A stretch of 11,654 bases of DNA, from NCBI GenBank assembly GCA_028700615.1, contig JAQVSH010000034.1, positions 1 through 11,654 of the forward strand. The letters run 5' to 3'. The stretch is from Bacteroidales bacterium. GTDB taxonomy: Bacteria > Bacteroidota > Bacteroidia > Bacteroidales > UBA4181. The first letter of the stretch is position 1. Every line of letters begins with the position of its first letter. The notes under the pieces were generated by a model that was not told the origin of the DNA, made no database searches, and saw only the letters and a list, made by a program, of their open reading frames with translations. A program made the position numbers and the translations under genes. Below are positions 1 to 6,909 of this stretch, piece by piece.

Positions 1-13
1 GATGAAATATTAT

Positions 14-147
14 TGAGTTTAGTCTAAAAAGCCCAAAAGCAAACGCGTCATTGCGAGGAGGTACGACGAAGCAATCTGTTACTCAATGAGATACAGATTG
101 CTTCACTTCGCTCGCAATGACGGGACTACCTTTTTAGACCGGACTCA
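14..147. repeat. Long palindromic (REP-like) repeat
   Basis: This is a nested inverted repeat. The inner part pairs CGTCATTGCGAG (46-57) with CTCGCAATGACG (111-122), and GAAGCAATCTGT (68-79) with ACAGATTGCTTC (93-104), around a loop at 80-92. The symmetry continues outwards: GTCTAAAAAG (22-31) pairs with 130-139 and TGAGT (14-18) with 143-147, separated by a 3-base mismatch. The GTCATTGCGAG...GAAGCAATC core is a dispersed intergenic repeat that I recall from many bacterial genomes, including Bacteroidota. It has no coding capacity. It may be a REP/MITE-type element or a strong transcript hairpin; no U-tract marks it as a terminator. Confidence 0.8.
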
Positions 148-373
148 TTATTCTAAATTTAAATCTACTCCGAAAACCCTTTTAAAGTAATTTTGGCCAA
201 AATAGACTATTGATATTCAATTAGTTGAAAATCACAGAATTGTCAAAATCCACTTTTCGGACTCATTCTTGTTCCCATGTTTAATATTTTTTATAAAAAG
301 GTTATATTAGACAAGAGTCCTCTCTATTTTGATAACGCAAGTTATTTACCTTAAATCTCAACCTAGACTAACA
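148..373. other. Intergenic stretch without a recognisable gene
   Basis: This is AT-rich sequence between the palindromic repeat and the left end of the IS982 remnant. No open frame of useful length and no RNA gene is recognisable. The only structures seen are a 14-base perfect palindrome at 190-203 and a second copy (258-267) of the 10-base word CGGACTCATT found at 140-149. Both could be chance or decayed repeat ends. Confidence 0.6.
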
Positions 374-399
374 TAACGTGAGTTTTGGATTTAAACAAC
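374..399 (+). repeat. Left terminal inverted repeat of the IS982 remnant
   Basis: This pairs with 1206-1230. The two arms are identical except for one extra T in the left arm, after TTTTGGATT. Their survival despite heavy decay of the interior defines the limits of the element. Confidence 0.85.
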
Positions 400-670
400 T
401 ATCTGTTAGAAACTTATTCTGATTAAACGAAGATTATAACAGAGAAAATGGAAGCTTTCAAGGCAAAACATACAAAACAAAGCTCCCCATGACTAAAAAT
501 TTAGAACTAAATATAAGGGGATTTGAAAATAATAATTCCAGTTTTACCACAAAATTGGCCTGATTAACAAAGATAAAATCTTTTAAAGAGTCGGATTTAT
601 TTATTCAAATCCTCTAATTGAAATTTTTGTTGCGCAGATGATTTCTTGTAAAGAAAAAGGTGGAGCATAA

Positions 671-1145
671 ATTGATTCCAATGGTATTACAAAAAAATTA
701 AAATTACTTGGCAATTAAATTGTTACCCCAAAGGGGGAAAACTTTGACAGGTTGGTTCTTTGGTTTGAAATTATATTTGATCATTAATCAAGTTGGAGGA
801 ATTGTTTCCTTCCTTATCACTCCCGGGAACGTAGCAGATAACAACTTAGAGTTAGGCATTAAACTCTATAAAAAAGGCCTGTGTGGAAAATTTTCGGGGA
901 CAAAGGGTACATCAATGAAAAACTCCAGGAAACACTGGGCAAGCCAAGAACCTTTCCTGATCACAAAAAGCTAATGGGTTTGGAAAATATAAGGAGTACC
1001 TGAAAAGCCGGTGAGTGACTGAATCGGTAATCGATATCTTAAAGCACATCTGTAACATTAAACATTCAAGGCCCAGGAGTCCCGATAAATACGCTGATAA
1101 ATATTTTGGCAGGCATGTCGGCCTATTCATTTTCTTGAGCATAAC
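671..1145 (+). pseudogene. IS982-family transposase relic
   Basis: Pieces of an IS982 DDE transposase can be read in more than one frame. Around 671-700 a stretch reads IDSNGITKKLK, matching the region of the family's IDS motif. 708-974 carries GWFFGLKLYLIINQ and ITPGNVADNN, followed by LCGKFSGTKG, where intact members have a LFGDKGY-like block. The third piece, about 1018-1140, reads SVIDILKHICNIKHSRPRSP, the usual C-terminal region, but in another frame from the middle piece. The stop after LITKS (972-974) and the frame change before SVIDIL break the gene. Nothing recognisable as the N-terminal third remains in 400-670. This is a pseudogene. Confidence 0.8.
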
Positions 1146-1205
1146 CATATATAAAAAACAAAATAACAGTATACTAGATTACTTAACCTAAACAATTTGC
1201 CAGTG

Positions 1206-1230
1206 GTTGTTTAATCCAAAACTCACGTTA
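1206..1230 (-). repeat. Right terminal inverted repeat of the IS982 remnant
   Basis: This is the reverse complement of 374-399, with a single one-base gap. It ends 31 bases upstream of the ATG of the secreted protein gene. Confidence 0.85.
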
Positions 1231-1261
1231 ATAGATTATTGTCAAATAAATAATATTCGAT

Positions 1262-2044
1262 ATGCATAAATTTATTATTATTCTTATCCTGAACATTTTA
1301 TTTAATGCAATATCCGCATATTGTCATATAATTAAAGTGCAAATCGATAATAATATTTTGCCTTATTCCAATAATGAGATGATTTACCAAAATATTGGAG
1401 CTACTTCAATTCTCCATAATAATTTACAGACAAACACCTCTAAAGGCAACTACAAATCGAATTTAAGGTCAATTGTAGATTTGCGGTTACAGAATATCAA
1501 TGATCCAAACACTATTTTGCATAATAAAAAACATAAAATCAGTGATATTGTTGTTCAGCCCAGCAAACGAAAAGCTTATATCTTGGGACCTAGAAATCCT
1601 GGCAAGACAACTTGGGCTTGGTGCAACATCCTAAAAGGAGCAGAGATAGGTCGGCTCATAACCAATAAAGACAAAATAGTTATCTGTAAATTTTATTTTT
1701 ATATAAGGGAAACAAATTGTGATAGTATCTTGTATAAATTAAAATTTTTTAATATTAAAAATCAAATGCCCGATAGCATTATTAATAATGAGGAGATATT
1801 ATTCAAATCAAAAGAAAAAAAAGGATGGGAAAGTATTTGCTTATTTAATTATAATATTATAATTAATCATGATTTTATTGTTACTCTAGAAATCGTAAAT
1901 AGTTGGGGCAATGTAAAAGAGAAGAGCATTCATCTGTCAAAACTACGCAATAGGGGAATTAGCTATAAAAGACAATCTAGTCACATACCTTGGCTTAAAT
2001 TTGCTGGAGAAATGAGTTATAAGCTAGAGGTAAGCAAATTATGA
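1262..2044 (+). CDS. Secreted CarboxypepD_reg-like domain protein
   Basis: This 260-residue protein begins with a Sec-type signal peptide (hydrophobic residues 4-18, likely cleavage after ISA at 17-19). No lipobox is seen, because the residue before Cys21 is Tyr. Residues about 22-108 keep the outline of a CarboxypepD_reg-like (carboxypeptidase regulatory) beta-sandwich: LPYSN near 33-37, NIGATS at 44-49, NDPNTI at 80-85 and ISDIVVQPSKRK at 93-104. Residues about 118-258 match the C-terminal domain usual in these Bacteroidota surface proteins: GAEIG (126-130), the alternating strands KFYFYIRE and YKLKFFNI, KKGWESICLFNYNI and a terminal SHIPWLKFAGEMSY block. The function of the family is not well established; a cell-surface or periplasmic role is likely. 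The gene lies just after an IS982 relic and before a nested insertion. Without that insertion it would be about 67 bp upstream of the radical SAM gene, so it may have been part of that operon. Confidence 0.7.
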   Translation: MHKFIIILILNILFNAISAYCHIIKVQIDNNILPYSNNEMIYQNIGATSILHNNLQTNTSKGNYKSNLRSIVDLRLQNINDPNTILHNKKHKISDIVVQPSKRKAYILGPRNPGKTTWAWCNILKGAEIGRLITNKDKIVICKFYFYIRETNCDSILYKLKFFNIKNQMPDSIINNEEILFKSKEKKGWESICLFNYNIIINHDFIVTLEIVNSWGNVKEKSIHLSKLRNRGISYKRQSSHIPWLKFAGEMSYKLEVSKL

Positions 2045-2064
2045 ATTAAATTAATTGGTATATA

Positions 2065-2111
2065 CGTTTAGACCACACTAAAATTTCATAATAAGCTGAA
2101 AGATAATAAAT
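2065..2111 (+). repeat. Left arm of the outer inverted repeat
   Basis: This pairs with 3475-3521. Mismatches are limited to four positions near the tip (2072, 2073, 2075 and 2076); 2077-2111 is exact. An 11-base copy of the opposite tip, TAAGCGTTTAG, also occurs at 2215-2225, suggesting an additional or rearranged left end. Confidence 0.8.
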
Positions 2112-2286
2112 AGATAACAATCTTGCAAAAAAGGAATAACTCAATATTATAAATGGAACCGAAGTTAATAAAAAATGAAAACTATTTTTCATCACATATT
2201 TATTTTTATAGGGTTAAGCGTTTAGAGATCATAAATTGTGCTAATTGATTGATTTATATTACATTATCTATTTCCCCTTTGATTAT

Positions 2287-2314
2287 TATACTTCGCGCGG
2301 GATAAATTTCCGCA
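2287..2314 (+). repeat. Left terminal inverted repeat of IS630
   Basis: TATACTTC (2287-2294) pairs with GAAGTATA (3463-3470), and GGGATAAATTTCCGCA (2299-2314) pairs with 3443-3458. The 4 intervening bases do not match. A TA dinucleotide at the tip fits the TA target duplication of the IS630 family. Confidence 0.85.
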
Positions 2315-2370
2315 ATCAATTAACAAGACAACGTTGAAAACTTTCGCATGAGAGATATAAAATAAAAAGA

Positions 2371-2418
2371 GAAGCATATCAAATTAGTTCTACCAAAAAT
2401 CTAAAAAAGATATGCTTC
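2371..2418 (+). promoter_or_regulatory. Stem covering the transposase start codon
   Basis: GAAGCATATC (2371-2380) and GATATGCTTC (2409-2418) form a perfect 10 bp stem with a 28-base loop, and the ATG at 2412-2414 is inside the 3' arm. In a transcript that includes the left arm the start codon would be paired. Similar sequestration in IS10 and IS50 limits translation from read-through transcripts; a role here is inferred from geometry only. No promoter could be assigned with confidence. Confidence 0.5.
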
Positions 2419-3464
2419 CAATAAATCTCGACGAAGCCGAAATTCAACGGCTAAATTATGAAAGATATCATTATCCTGATGCAATGGTTCAAAAAAGAAT
2501 ACAAGCCGTTTATCTGAAGATTATCACAGGTCTGTCTAACGAGCTGATCGGAGTTTTAGCGGACTTGAACCGGGATTCGGTTGGTTATTGGACTAACCGC
2601 TATCGGCAAGGCGGATTTGAAAGTCTTTGCAAGGTTGGCTACGGTGCGAACAAAAGTAAACTGGAAAACTATGCCGACAGCATATTGGAATCTTTTACCA
2701 AACAACCCCCGATGAGTATCAATGAGGCCAAATGGCGTATTGAGACGATGACGGGTATTGACCGAAGTCCTTCCCAGGTGCGTGCCTTTATGAAACGACA
2801 CGGATTGCGTTATATCAAAACGGGACATATCCCGGCAAAAGCAGATGCTGGGAAACAACAGCTATGGATGAAAACGATCTTGGAACCGGCCATTGAAGAA
2901 GCACAAAACGGGAAATGCCACCTGTTGTTTATGGATGCGGCCCATTTTATTTTGGAACCTTTTATCTGCGCCTTATGGTGTGTTGCCCGTTTATTTATCA
3001 AAGCATCTTCAGTGCGTAACAGGATCAATGTACCGGGCGCTGTAGATGCCATTACAAAACAAGTGATAACCCTGAACAATACTATTTTTATTAATGCAGA
3101 AACAATTATTGCATTTTTAAAACAACTTCGGGAAGTTTATGTGGATTTACCCCTGAAAATTGTTTTGGACAATGCCCGTTATCAGCATTGTAAATTAGTT
3201 GAAAATGCGGCAAGGGAATTAGGAATAACCCTCCTGTTTTTACCTTCCTATTCCCCTAACCTGAATATGATAGAACGCTTATGGAAATTTACAAAGAAAA
3301 AAATACTATACGCAAAATATTATGAAACACCAACTCTTTTTCATAATGCCATTACCGGGTTCTTTCAAACAATTGACCAAGAATACAAGGATGATCTAAA
3401 AAATTTATTGACCCTCAAATTCCAATTTTTCGAGAATCAAAATGCGGAAATTTATCCCAAATGA
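2412..3464 (+). CDS. IS630-family transposase
   Basis: This is a 350-residue DDE transposase that catalyses cut-and-paste movement into TA sites. The N-terminal half (about 1-130) is a tandem helix-turn-helix DNA-binding region of the type with RIQAVYLKIITGLSN and the winged-helix block LRYIKTGH. The catalytic domain shows Asp175 in LLFMDAAHF, Asp253 in IVLDNARYQH and Glu288 in NLNMIERLWK. The 34-residue spacing between the last two is the D34E pattern of the IS630-Tc1/mariner superfamily. The length is normal for the family and there is no frame break. The start is the ATG inside the hairpin at 2371-2418; the last residues (NAEIYPK) are encoded by the right terminal repeat. The gene does not share the history of its neighbours: it separates the secreted protein gene from the radical SAM gene. 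Confidence 0.93.
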   Translation: MLPINLDEAEIQRLNYERYHYPDAMVQKRIQAVYLKIITGLSNELIGVLADLNRDSVGYWTNRYRQGGFESLCKVGYGANKSKLENYADSILESFTKQPPMSINEAKWRIETMTGIDRSPSQVRAFMKRHGLRYIKTGHIPAKADAGKQQLWMKTILEPAIEEAQNGKCHLLFMDAAHFILEPFICALWCVARLFIKASSVRNRINVPGAVDAITKQVITLNNTIFINAETIIAFLKQLREVYVDLPLKIVLDNARYQHCKLVENAARELGITLLFLPSYSPNLNMIERLWKFTKKKILYAKYYETPTLFHNAITGFFQTIDQEYKDDLKNLLTLKFQFFENQNAEIYPK

Positions 3465-3470
3465 AGTATA
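3443..3470 (-). repeat. Right terminal inverted repeat of IS630
   Basis: This is the reverse complement of 2287-2314 apart from a 4-base non-matching block (3459-3462). It overlaps the last codons and the TGA stop (3462-3464) of the transposase gene. Confidence 0.85.
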
Positions 3471-3474
3471 ACTA

Positions 3475-3521
3475 ATTTATTATCTTTCAGCTTATTATGA
3501 AATTTTAGTACGACCTAAACG
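3475..3521 (-). repeat. Right arm of the outer inverted repeat
   Basis: This is the inverted copy of 2065-2111, with 35 exact bases at 3475-3509. It starts only about 5 bases beyond the IS630 right end and finishes 53 bases before the radical SAM start codon, so it lies in the untranslated leader or promoter region of that operon. Confidence 0.8.
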
Positions 3522-3574
3522 CTTAGCCATATAATTTTAATTATCTGTGTTCTAATTCTATAATCCTTAATAAA

Positions 3575-5041
3575 ATGTATGTAATAAAAGCTTATAAATC
3601 CAGTTTATACAATTTTTTAATCAAAGTTGACAATACCAACTACTTACTATATAATTCACTAAGTAATGGGCTCTTATTAATTCAGAACGAGAAAGAGATA
3701 GAATTAGTGAAACAAATTTTGTATGAACATCCATTAAATAGAAAAGATATAAATCTTGAAAATATTTTTTTTGATCAGCTATATATTAATGGTATTATTA
3801 TCGATCAATCTACTGATGAAAAGGATATTATTAATAAAAGGATAGAAGCAATTCAACAATTTAAAACTAATGAATTATTTCTAACCATCTGCCCTACAAA
3901 TCGCTGTAATATGGCATGTCCTTATTGTTTTGAGCATAATAAACCCATTAGAGGGAAAATGGAAAATAAAATAATTGATCGTATTTTAAGCTATGTTGAG
4001 TCTACTTTAGGGTCAACAAATAATATTGAGGGATTGAATGTCACCTGGTATGGAGGAGAACCCTTACTCGCTCCTGATGTTATTAGAAATTTATCAGGTG
4101 GCTTTATTCAGTCAATAGAAAAAAATAATTTAAAATACAATGCCGATATAATAACAAATGGGGTATTACTTAATGAAAGAAATTGGGAACTATTAAAAAG
4201 TTGTCAAATTAAAAGCGCCCAAGTTACCATAGATGGTAATAAAATCACCCATAACAAATCAAGACTATTAAAAGGGAGAAACAGAGATAGCTATTACCTT
4301 CTATTGAATAATCTGTCCTGCAAACCCCATGATTTTGCGTTACGCATTAGAATAAATGCTAATAAAGAGGTTGCTGAGAATTTAAATGAATTTCTGGATG
4401 ATTTAGAAAGGTTTAATATCTGGCCCCAACATGCTAAAACTGTTAATTTAAGTTTTCACCGACGAGAAAACTTTTCAGGTAATTCTCATCAGGTCGTAGA
4501 AAACTTTTTATCCGAATATGATTTCTTCAAAGCCAAAACCCGTTTCACAAAAATGAAATTGACTCATTATAACAATTGGGCTAAAAAAGCAGGGAAAGAA
4601 TTAGCTAAATACGCATTTCACTTCCCGACACCTTCCCATACTACATGTGCCGAGGTAGCCTTGCCAAACTCATTTGCCATTGATCAATGCGGACAAATGT
4701 ATAAATGTTGGGGTGTTGTAAACCATGAAAGTGAAGTAATTCAAAATATAGCTGAAGATTTTGAATTGCTTAAAGTAAATGAAAAAGTAATAAAAGCTAC
4801 AAACTACAATAAATTCTATTTTGATGATGAGTGCAAGGCTTGCAAATTCCTACCTATTTGCAATGTCGATTGTATGTGGAAACATACCAATCCCCATCTA
4901 GCCAAGACTTGTTGCGAATGGAAATATACTTTGGAAAAAAAGTTAAAACAACAGTATCTGCTTTTGCTAAATCATCCAGAACAGATACAAGATTTAAAAA
5001 TATTTGAAAAGAATAAAAACAATGAAAATTGCAGTTGTTGA
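3575..5041 (+). CDS. Radical SAM/SPASM peptide-maturase-like protein
   Basis: This 488-residue protein has an N-terminal region of about 100 residues with the pattern LLYNSLSNGLLL (24-35), common at the start of SPASM peptide maturases. A radical SAM domain follows, with Cys111, Cys115 and Cys118 in CNMACPYC binding the SAM-cleaving 4Fe-4S cluster and a WYGGEPLL block after it. The C-terminal SPASM domain carries the full pattern for auxiliary clusters: Cys358 and Cys378 (C-x14-G-x4-C), then Cys420, 423, 429 and 433 (Cx2Cx5Cx3C) and a vicinal Cys446/Cys447. SPASM enzymes of this layout usually modify ribosomal peptides, for example by forming thioether or C-C crosslinks; anaerobic sulfatase maturases are relatives. 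The next gene overlaps its 3' end by 20 bases, so coupled translation is likely. The protein ends in Cys-Ser-Cys. The ATG at 3575 follows an A-rich leader with no clear Shine-Dalgarno site. No substrate peptide gene is visible. Confidence 0.85.
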   Translation: MYVIKAYKSSLYNFLIKVDNTNYLLYNSLSNGLLLIQNEKEIELVKQILYEHPLNRKDINLENIFFDQLYINGIIIDQSTDEKDIINKRIEAIQQFKTNELFLTICPTNRCNMACPYCFEHNKPIRGKMENKIIDRILSYVESTLGSTNNIEGLNVTWYGGEPLLAPDVIRNLSGGFIQSIEKNNLKYNADIITNGVLLNERNWELLKSCQIKSAQVTIDGNKITHNKSRLLKGRNRDSYYLLLNNLSCKPHDFALRIRINANKEVAENLNEFLDDLERFNIWPQHAKTVNLSFHRRENFSGNSHQVVENFLSEYDFFKAKTRFTKMKLTHYNNWAKKAGKELAKYAFHFPTPSHTTCAEVALPNSFAIDQCGQMYKCWGVVNHESEVIQNIAEDFELLKVNEKVIKATNYNKFYFDDECKACKFLPICNVDCMWKHTNPHLAKTCCEWKYTLEKKLKQQYLLLLNHPEQIQDLKIFEKNKNNENCSC

Positions 5042-6899
5042 TAGTGGTATAGATGTAACCCACAAAAGATTAACAAAATGTAAGATTGATGGTATTACAT
5101 TAAAACATAACGAAAACAAATACATTGCAACCTATGATTATAATGACACAATTGGGCATGGAACCGGTGTGGCTGCAATAATACATAAAAGCATACCTGA
5201 CGCTGAACTTTATGCAATAAAGATTTTTGACAAAAGTTTATATGCATCAGAGGATATGCTAATAGAAGCCCTAAAATATTGTTTAACGTTGAATATTGAC
5301 ATTGTAAACCTAAGTCTAGGGATTCTTACAACAAACCCAAGTAAAGAATTACATGACATATGTAAAAAACTCTATCAGAATAATATAATAATAGTATCCT
5401 CATCCAACTATACCTTAAAAGAAAAGAGCTTCCCAGCATATTTTAATGAAGTTTTTGGAGTAACAGGGGGACACCTAAAGAATGCACAAGACTTTGGACA
5501 CATAAAGAACTCCCCCATCGAGTTTATTGCGAAAGGATCATTGCAGAGAGTTGCTCACTGTAACGGTGGTTTTAAAATTACCAATGGTCCCAGTTATGCC
5601 TGTGCATACTTTACAGGAATAGTTGCAAATACACTAAAAGCAAATCCCCAATTATGTAAAAATATTAGTCAAATAAAAAATTACTTGATTAATTTGGCAA
5701 TTCCTTCTATTAAGCCACAGCAATTCAAAAATACTTCTAATCAAAAATTGACAATCGTTAAAGGTGACAGCGAAATTTTTATAAAAAAATTATTAAACGT
5801 TGAGGAGAGACTCAAGTGGGTAGGGAGAATAGCTGTTTTCCCGTCTTCAGAAAAAGAGATGCAAGCTTTTTTTAAGTTTCCCAAAATGGTGAGTTACCAC
5901 GTTCCAAAATATTTTGACTACCCACGAAAGCTCGATTATACCAACGACAACAATTCAATTATAATAGATCGACTTCCTAACAATGACGATTTTAATGAGT
6001 TTGACACCCTTGTTGCTGGTTATTTTCATGAACATTTATTTCAGGCAAATGTAAAATTTGGATTTGATTTTTTACATAAGGTAATCGAAAACAATAAAAA
6101 TATTTTCCTCTTTGACAGGAATTTAAAAAACTATATTTATGATTATATAAAAGACAAAGAATATGCAGGCAAAATATATCTTCCACAAATCAATGGGAAT
6201 GTCTATCAACGATTTAAATATCTTGAATATTATCAGCCAACAAAAAACCCTATTTTAACTTTAATCGGAACAGGAAGCAAAACAGGTAAGTTCACTGCAC
6301 AATTAAAAATTTTGCAATTATTAAAGCGGGAAGGTTATAATGTTTGCCACTTGTCAACTGAACCACAAGGTGAACTATTTGGTTCTATCATGTCTTTTCC
6401 ATATGGATATAACAGAACAGTAGAGTTAGAAAAACAGTATTGGGCTCCATGCTTAAGGTCAATTGTTAAAGCAGCTGGATATTATCGCAAACCACACCTA
6501 TTTGTTACCGGCACACAAACCTGGAGTTTCCCTCCTATTACCAACTTTGAACCTACTGGAAACGAATTGGATACATTAAACTTTCTTTACGGCATTCAGC
6601 CTGATGCTGTTATTTGTGCAATTAACCCTAGAGACTCCATTGATTATATTAAGCAGCATACTCATTACTTAAATTTATACACCAAGGCCAAAATTATATT
6701 TTATACTATTACACCTTGGATAACTAAAAAAAACCTCAAAGACAAACTATATGATACAGAAGAATACTTAAGTGACAAATATCTACAGGAAAAGATATCT
6801 TTTTATCAAAAGAGTCTTGATCTTCCCGTGATCAATATAATGGACTCAAAAAATGATAATTTTATAATAAAAGCTATAGAGGATTTTTTTACACCATAA
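5022..6899 (+). CDS. S8 (subtilisin-like) protease fused to a DUF1611-like P-loop domain
   Basis: This 625-residue protein has no signal peptide and is probably cytoplasmic. Residues 1-230 form a compact S8 domain with Asp7 (VVDSGID), His46 (GHGTG), oxyanion Asn129 (SSSN) and Ser191 in GPSYA, where GTSxA is usual. Residues about 266-625 resemble DUF1611 and, from memory, the TIGR04066 peptide-maturation family. A Rossmann-like half comes first, then GTGSKTGKFT (416-425), which keeps the spacing of the DUF1611 GTDCAVGKMT loop. It is followed by QGELFG and PDAVICAINPRDS (from 527), where DUF1611 has PDALVLCHEPGR. A likely role is cleavage of a leader or precursor peptide coupled to nucleotide binding; substrate and nucleotide are unknown. 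The start at 5022 is preferred over the in-frame ATG at 5004 because MKIAVVDSG is the typical start of a leaderless S8 domain. The gene overlaps the radical SAM gene by 20 bases and ends 10 bases before the ACP-like gene. Confidence 0.8.
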   Translation: MKIAVVDSGIDVTHKRLTKCKIDGITLKHNENKYIATYDYNDTIGHGTGVAAIIHKSIPDAELYAIKIFDKSLYASEDMLIEALKYCLTLNIDIVNLSLGILTTNPSKELHDICKKLYQNNIIIVSSSNYTLKEKSFPAYFNEVFGVTGGHLKNAQDFGHIKNSPIEFIAKGSLQRVAHCNGGFKITNGPSYACAYFTGIVANTLKANPQLCKNISQIKNYLINLAIPSIKPQQFKNTSNQKLTIVKGDSEIFIKKLLNVEERLKWVGRIAVFPSSEKEMQAFFKFPKMVSYHVPKYFDYPRKLDYTNDNNSIIIDRLPNNDDFNEFDTLVAGYFHEHLFQANVKFGFDFLHKVIENNKNIFLFDRNLKNYIYDYIKDKEYAGKIYLPQINGNVYQRFKYLEYYQPTKNPILTLIGTGSKTGKFTAQLKILQLLKREGYNVCHLSTEPQGELFGSIMSFPYGYNRTVELEKQYWAPCLRSIVKAAGYYRKPHLFVTGTQTWSFPPITNFEPTGNELDTLNFLYGIQPDAVICAINPRDSIDYIKQHTHYLNLYTKAKIIFYTITPWITKKNLKDKLYDTEEYLSDKYLQEKISFYQKSLDLPVINIMDSKNDNFIIKAIEDFFTP

Positions 6900-6909
6900 G
6901 CGCATTAAC

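Larger units (their letters stand above)
374..1230 (+). mobile_element. Decayed IS982-family insertion sequence
   Basis: The element is bounded by near-perfect inverted repeats (374-399 and 1206-1230) that share TAACGTGAGTTTTGGATT. It contains a transposase relic whose protein similarity is of the IS982 type (GWFFGLKLYLIIN, ITPGNVADN). At about 857 bp it is somewhat shorter than the roughly 1 kb usual for the family. The relic has several frame breaks and no usable N-terminal part, so the copy must be inactive. I see no clear target-site duplication. The right end lies 31 bp before the start codon of the next gene, so the insertion probably replaced or altered that gene's upstream region. Confidence 0.8.
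2289..3468 (+). mobile_element. IS630-family insertion sequence, apparently intact
   Basis: The element is about 1180 bp long, normal for IS630. It has 28-position imperfect terminal inverted repeats (24 matches) and a single full-length transposase with all three catalytic residues. Its TA-flanked ends are at about 2289 and 3468; the exact boundary is ambiguous by 2 bases because the tips read TATA. The transposase stop codon lies inside the right terminal repeat. Because the arms and the reading frame are uninterrupted, this copy may be mobile and is younger than the inverted-repeat element around it. Confidence 0.85.
2063..3525. mobile_element. Inverted-repeat element (MITE-like) interrupted by an IS630 copy
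   Basis: Arms 2065-2111 and 3475-3521 are inverted copies, identical at 43 of 47 positions, with an exact 35 bp block (2077-2111 against 3475-3509). These arms lie outside the terminal repeats of the IS630 element, so they belong to a second, older element of about 280 bp into which IS630 inserted a few bases from the right arm. The part remaining on the left (2112-2288) holds no convincing gene. TA dinucleotides lie next to both outer tips (2061-2062 and 3524-3525), as in elements moved by IS630/mariner-type transposases. A non-autonomous MITE is the simplest reading. A decayed IS end pair or a regulatory stem are alternatives. Confidence 0.6.

Noticed and set aside
46..122. The palindrome as a CRISPR unit or a terminator.
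   Set aside because: There is only one unit, no spacers, no cas genes and no U-tract.
140..267. CGGACTCATT repeated at 140-149 and 258-267 as a target duplication.
   Set aside because: The sequence between the copies shows no element or coding remnant, and the second copy has no matching flanks.
1586..1609. A Walker A-like string (GPRNPGKT) in the secreted protein, suggesting an ATPase.
   Set aside because: The protein has a signal peptide and a beta-sandwich pattern, with no Walker B or other NTPase block. The match is most likely chance.
2153..2248. A 31-codon frame in the outer element as a candidate precursor peptide.
   Set aside because: It has one Cys, no leader-like or core-like pattern and lies inside a repeat element. 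A 16-codon hydrophobic frame at 2175-2225 is equally unsupported.
2063..3525. Reading the outer 47 bp arms as the terminal repeats of the IS630 itself.
   Set aside because: A better pair lies inside (2287-2314 and 3443-3470). It gives the normal IS630 size, overlaps the transposase stop and has TA tips.
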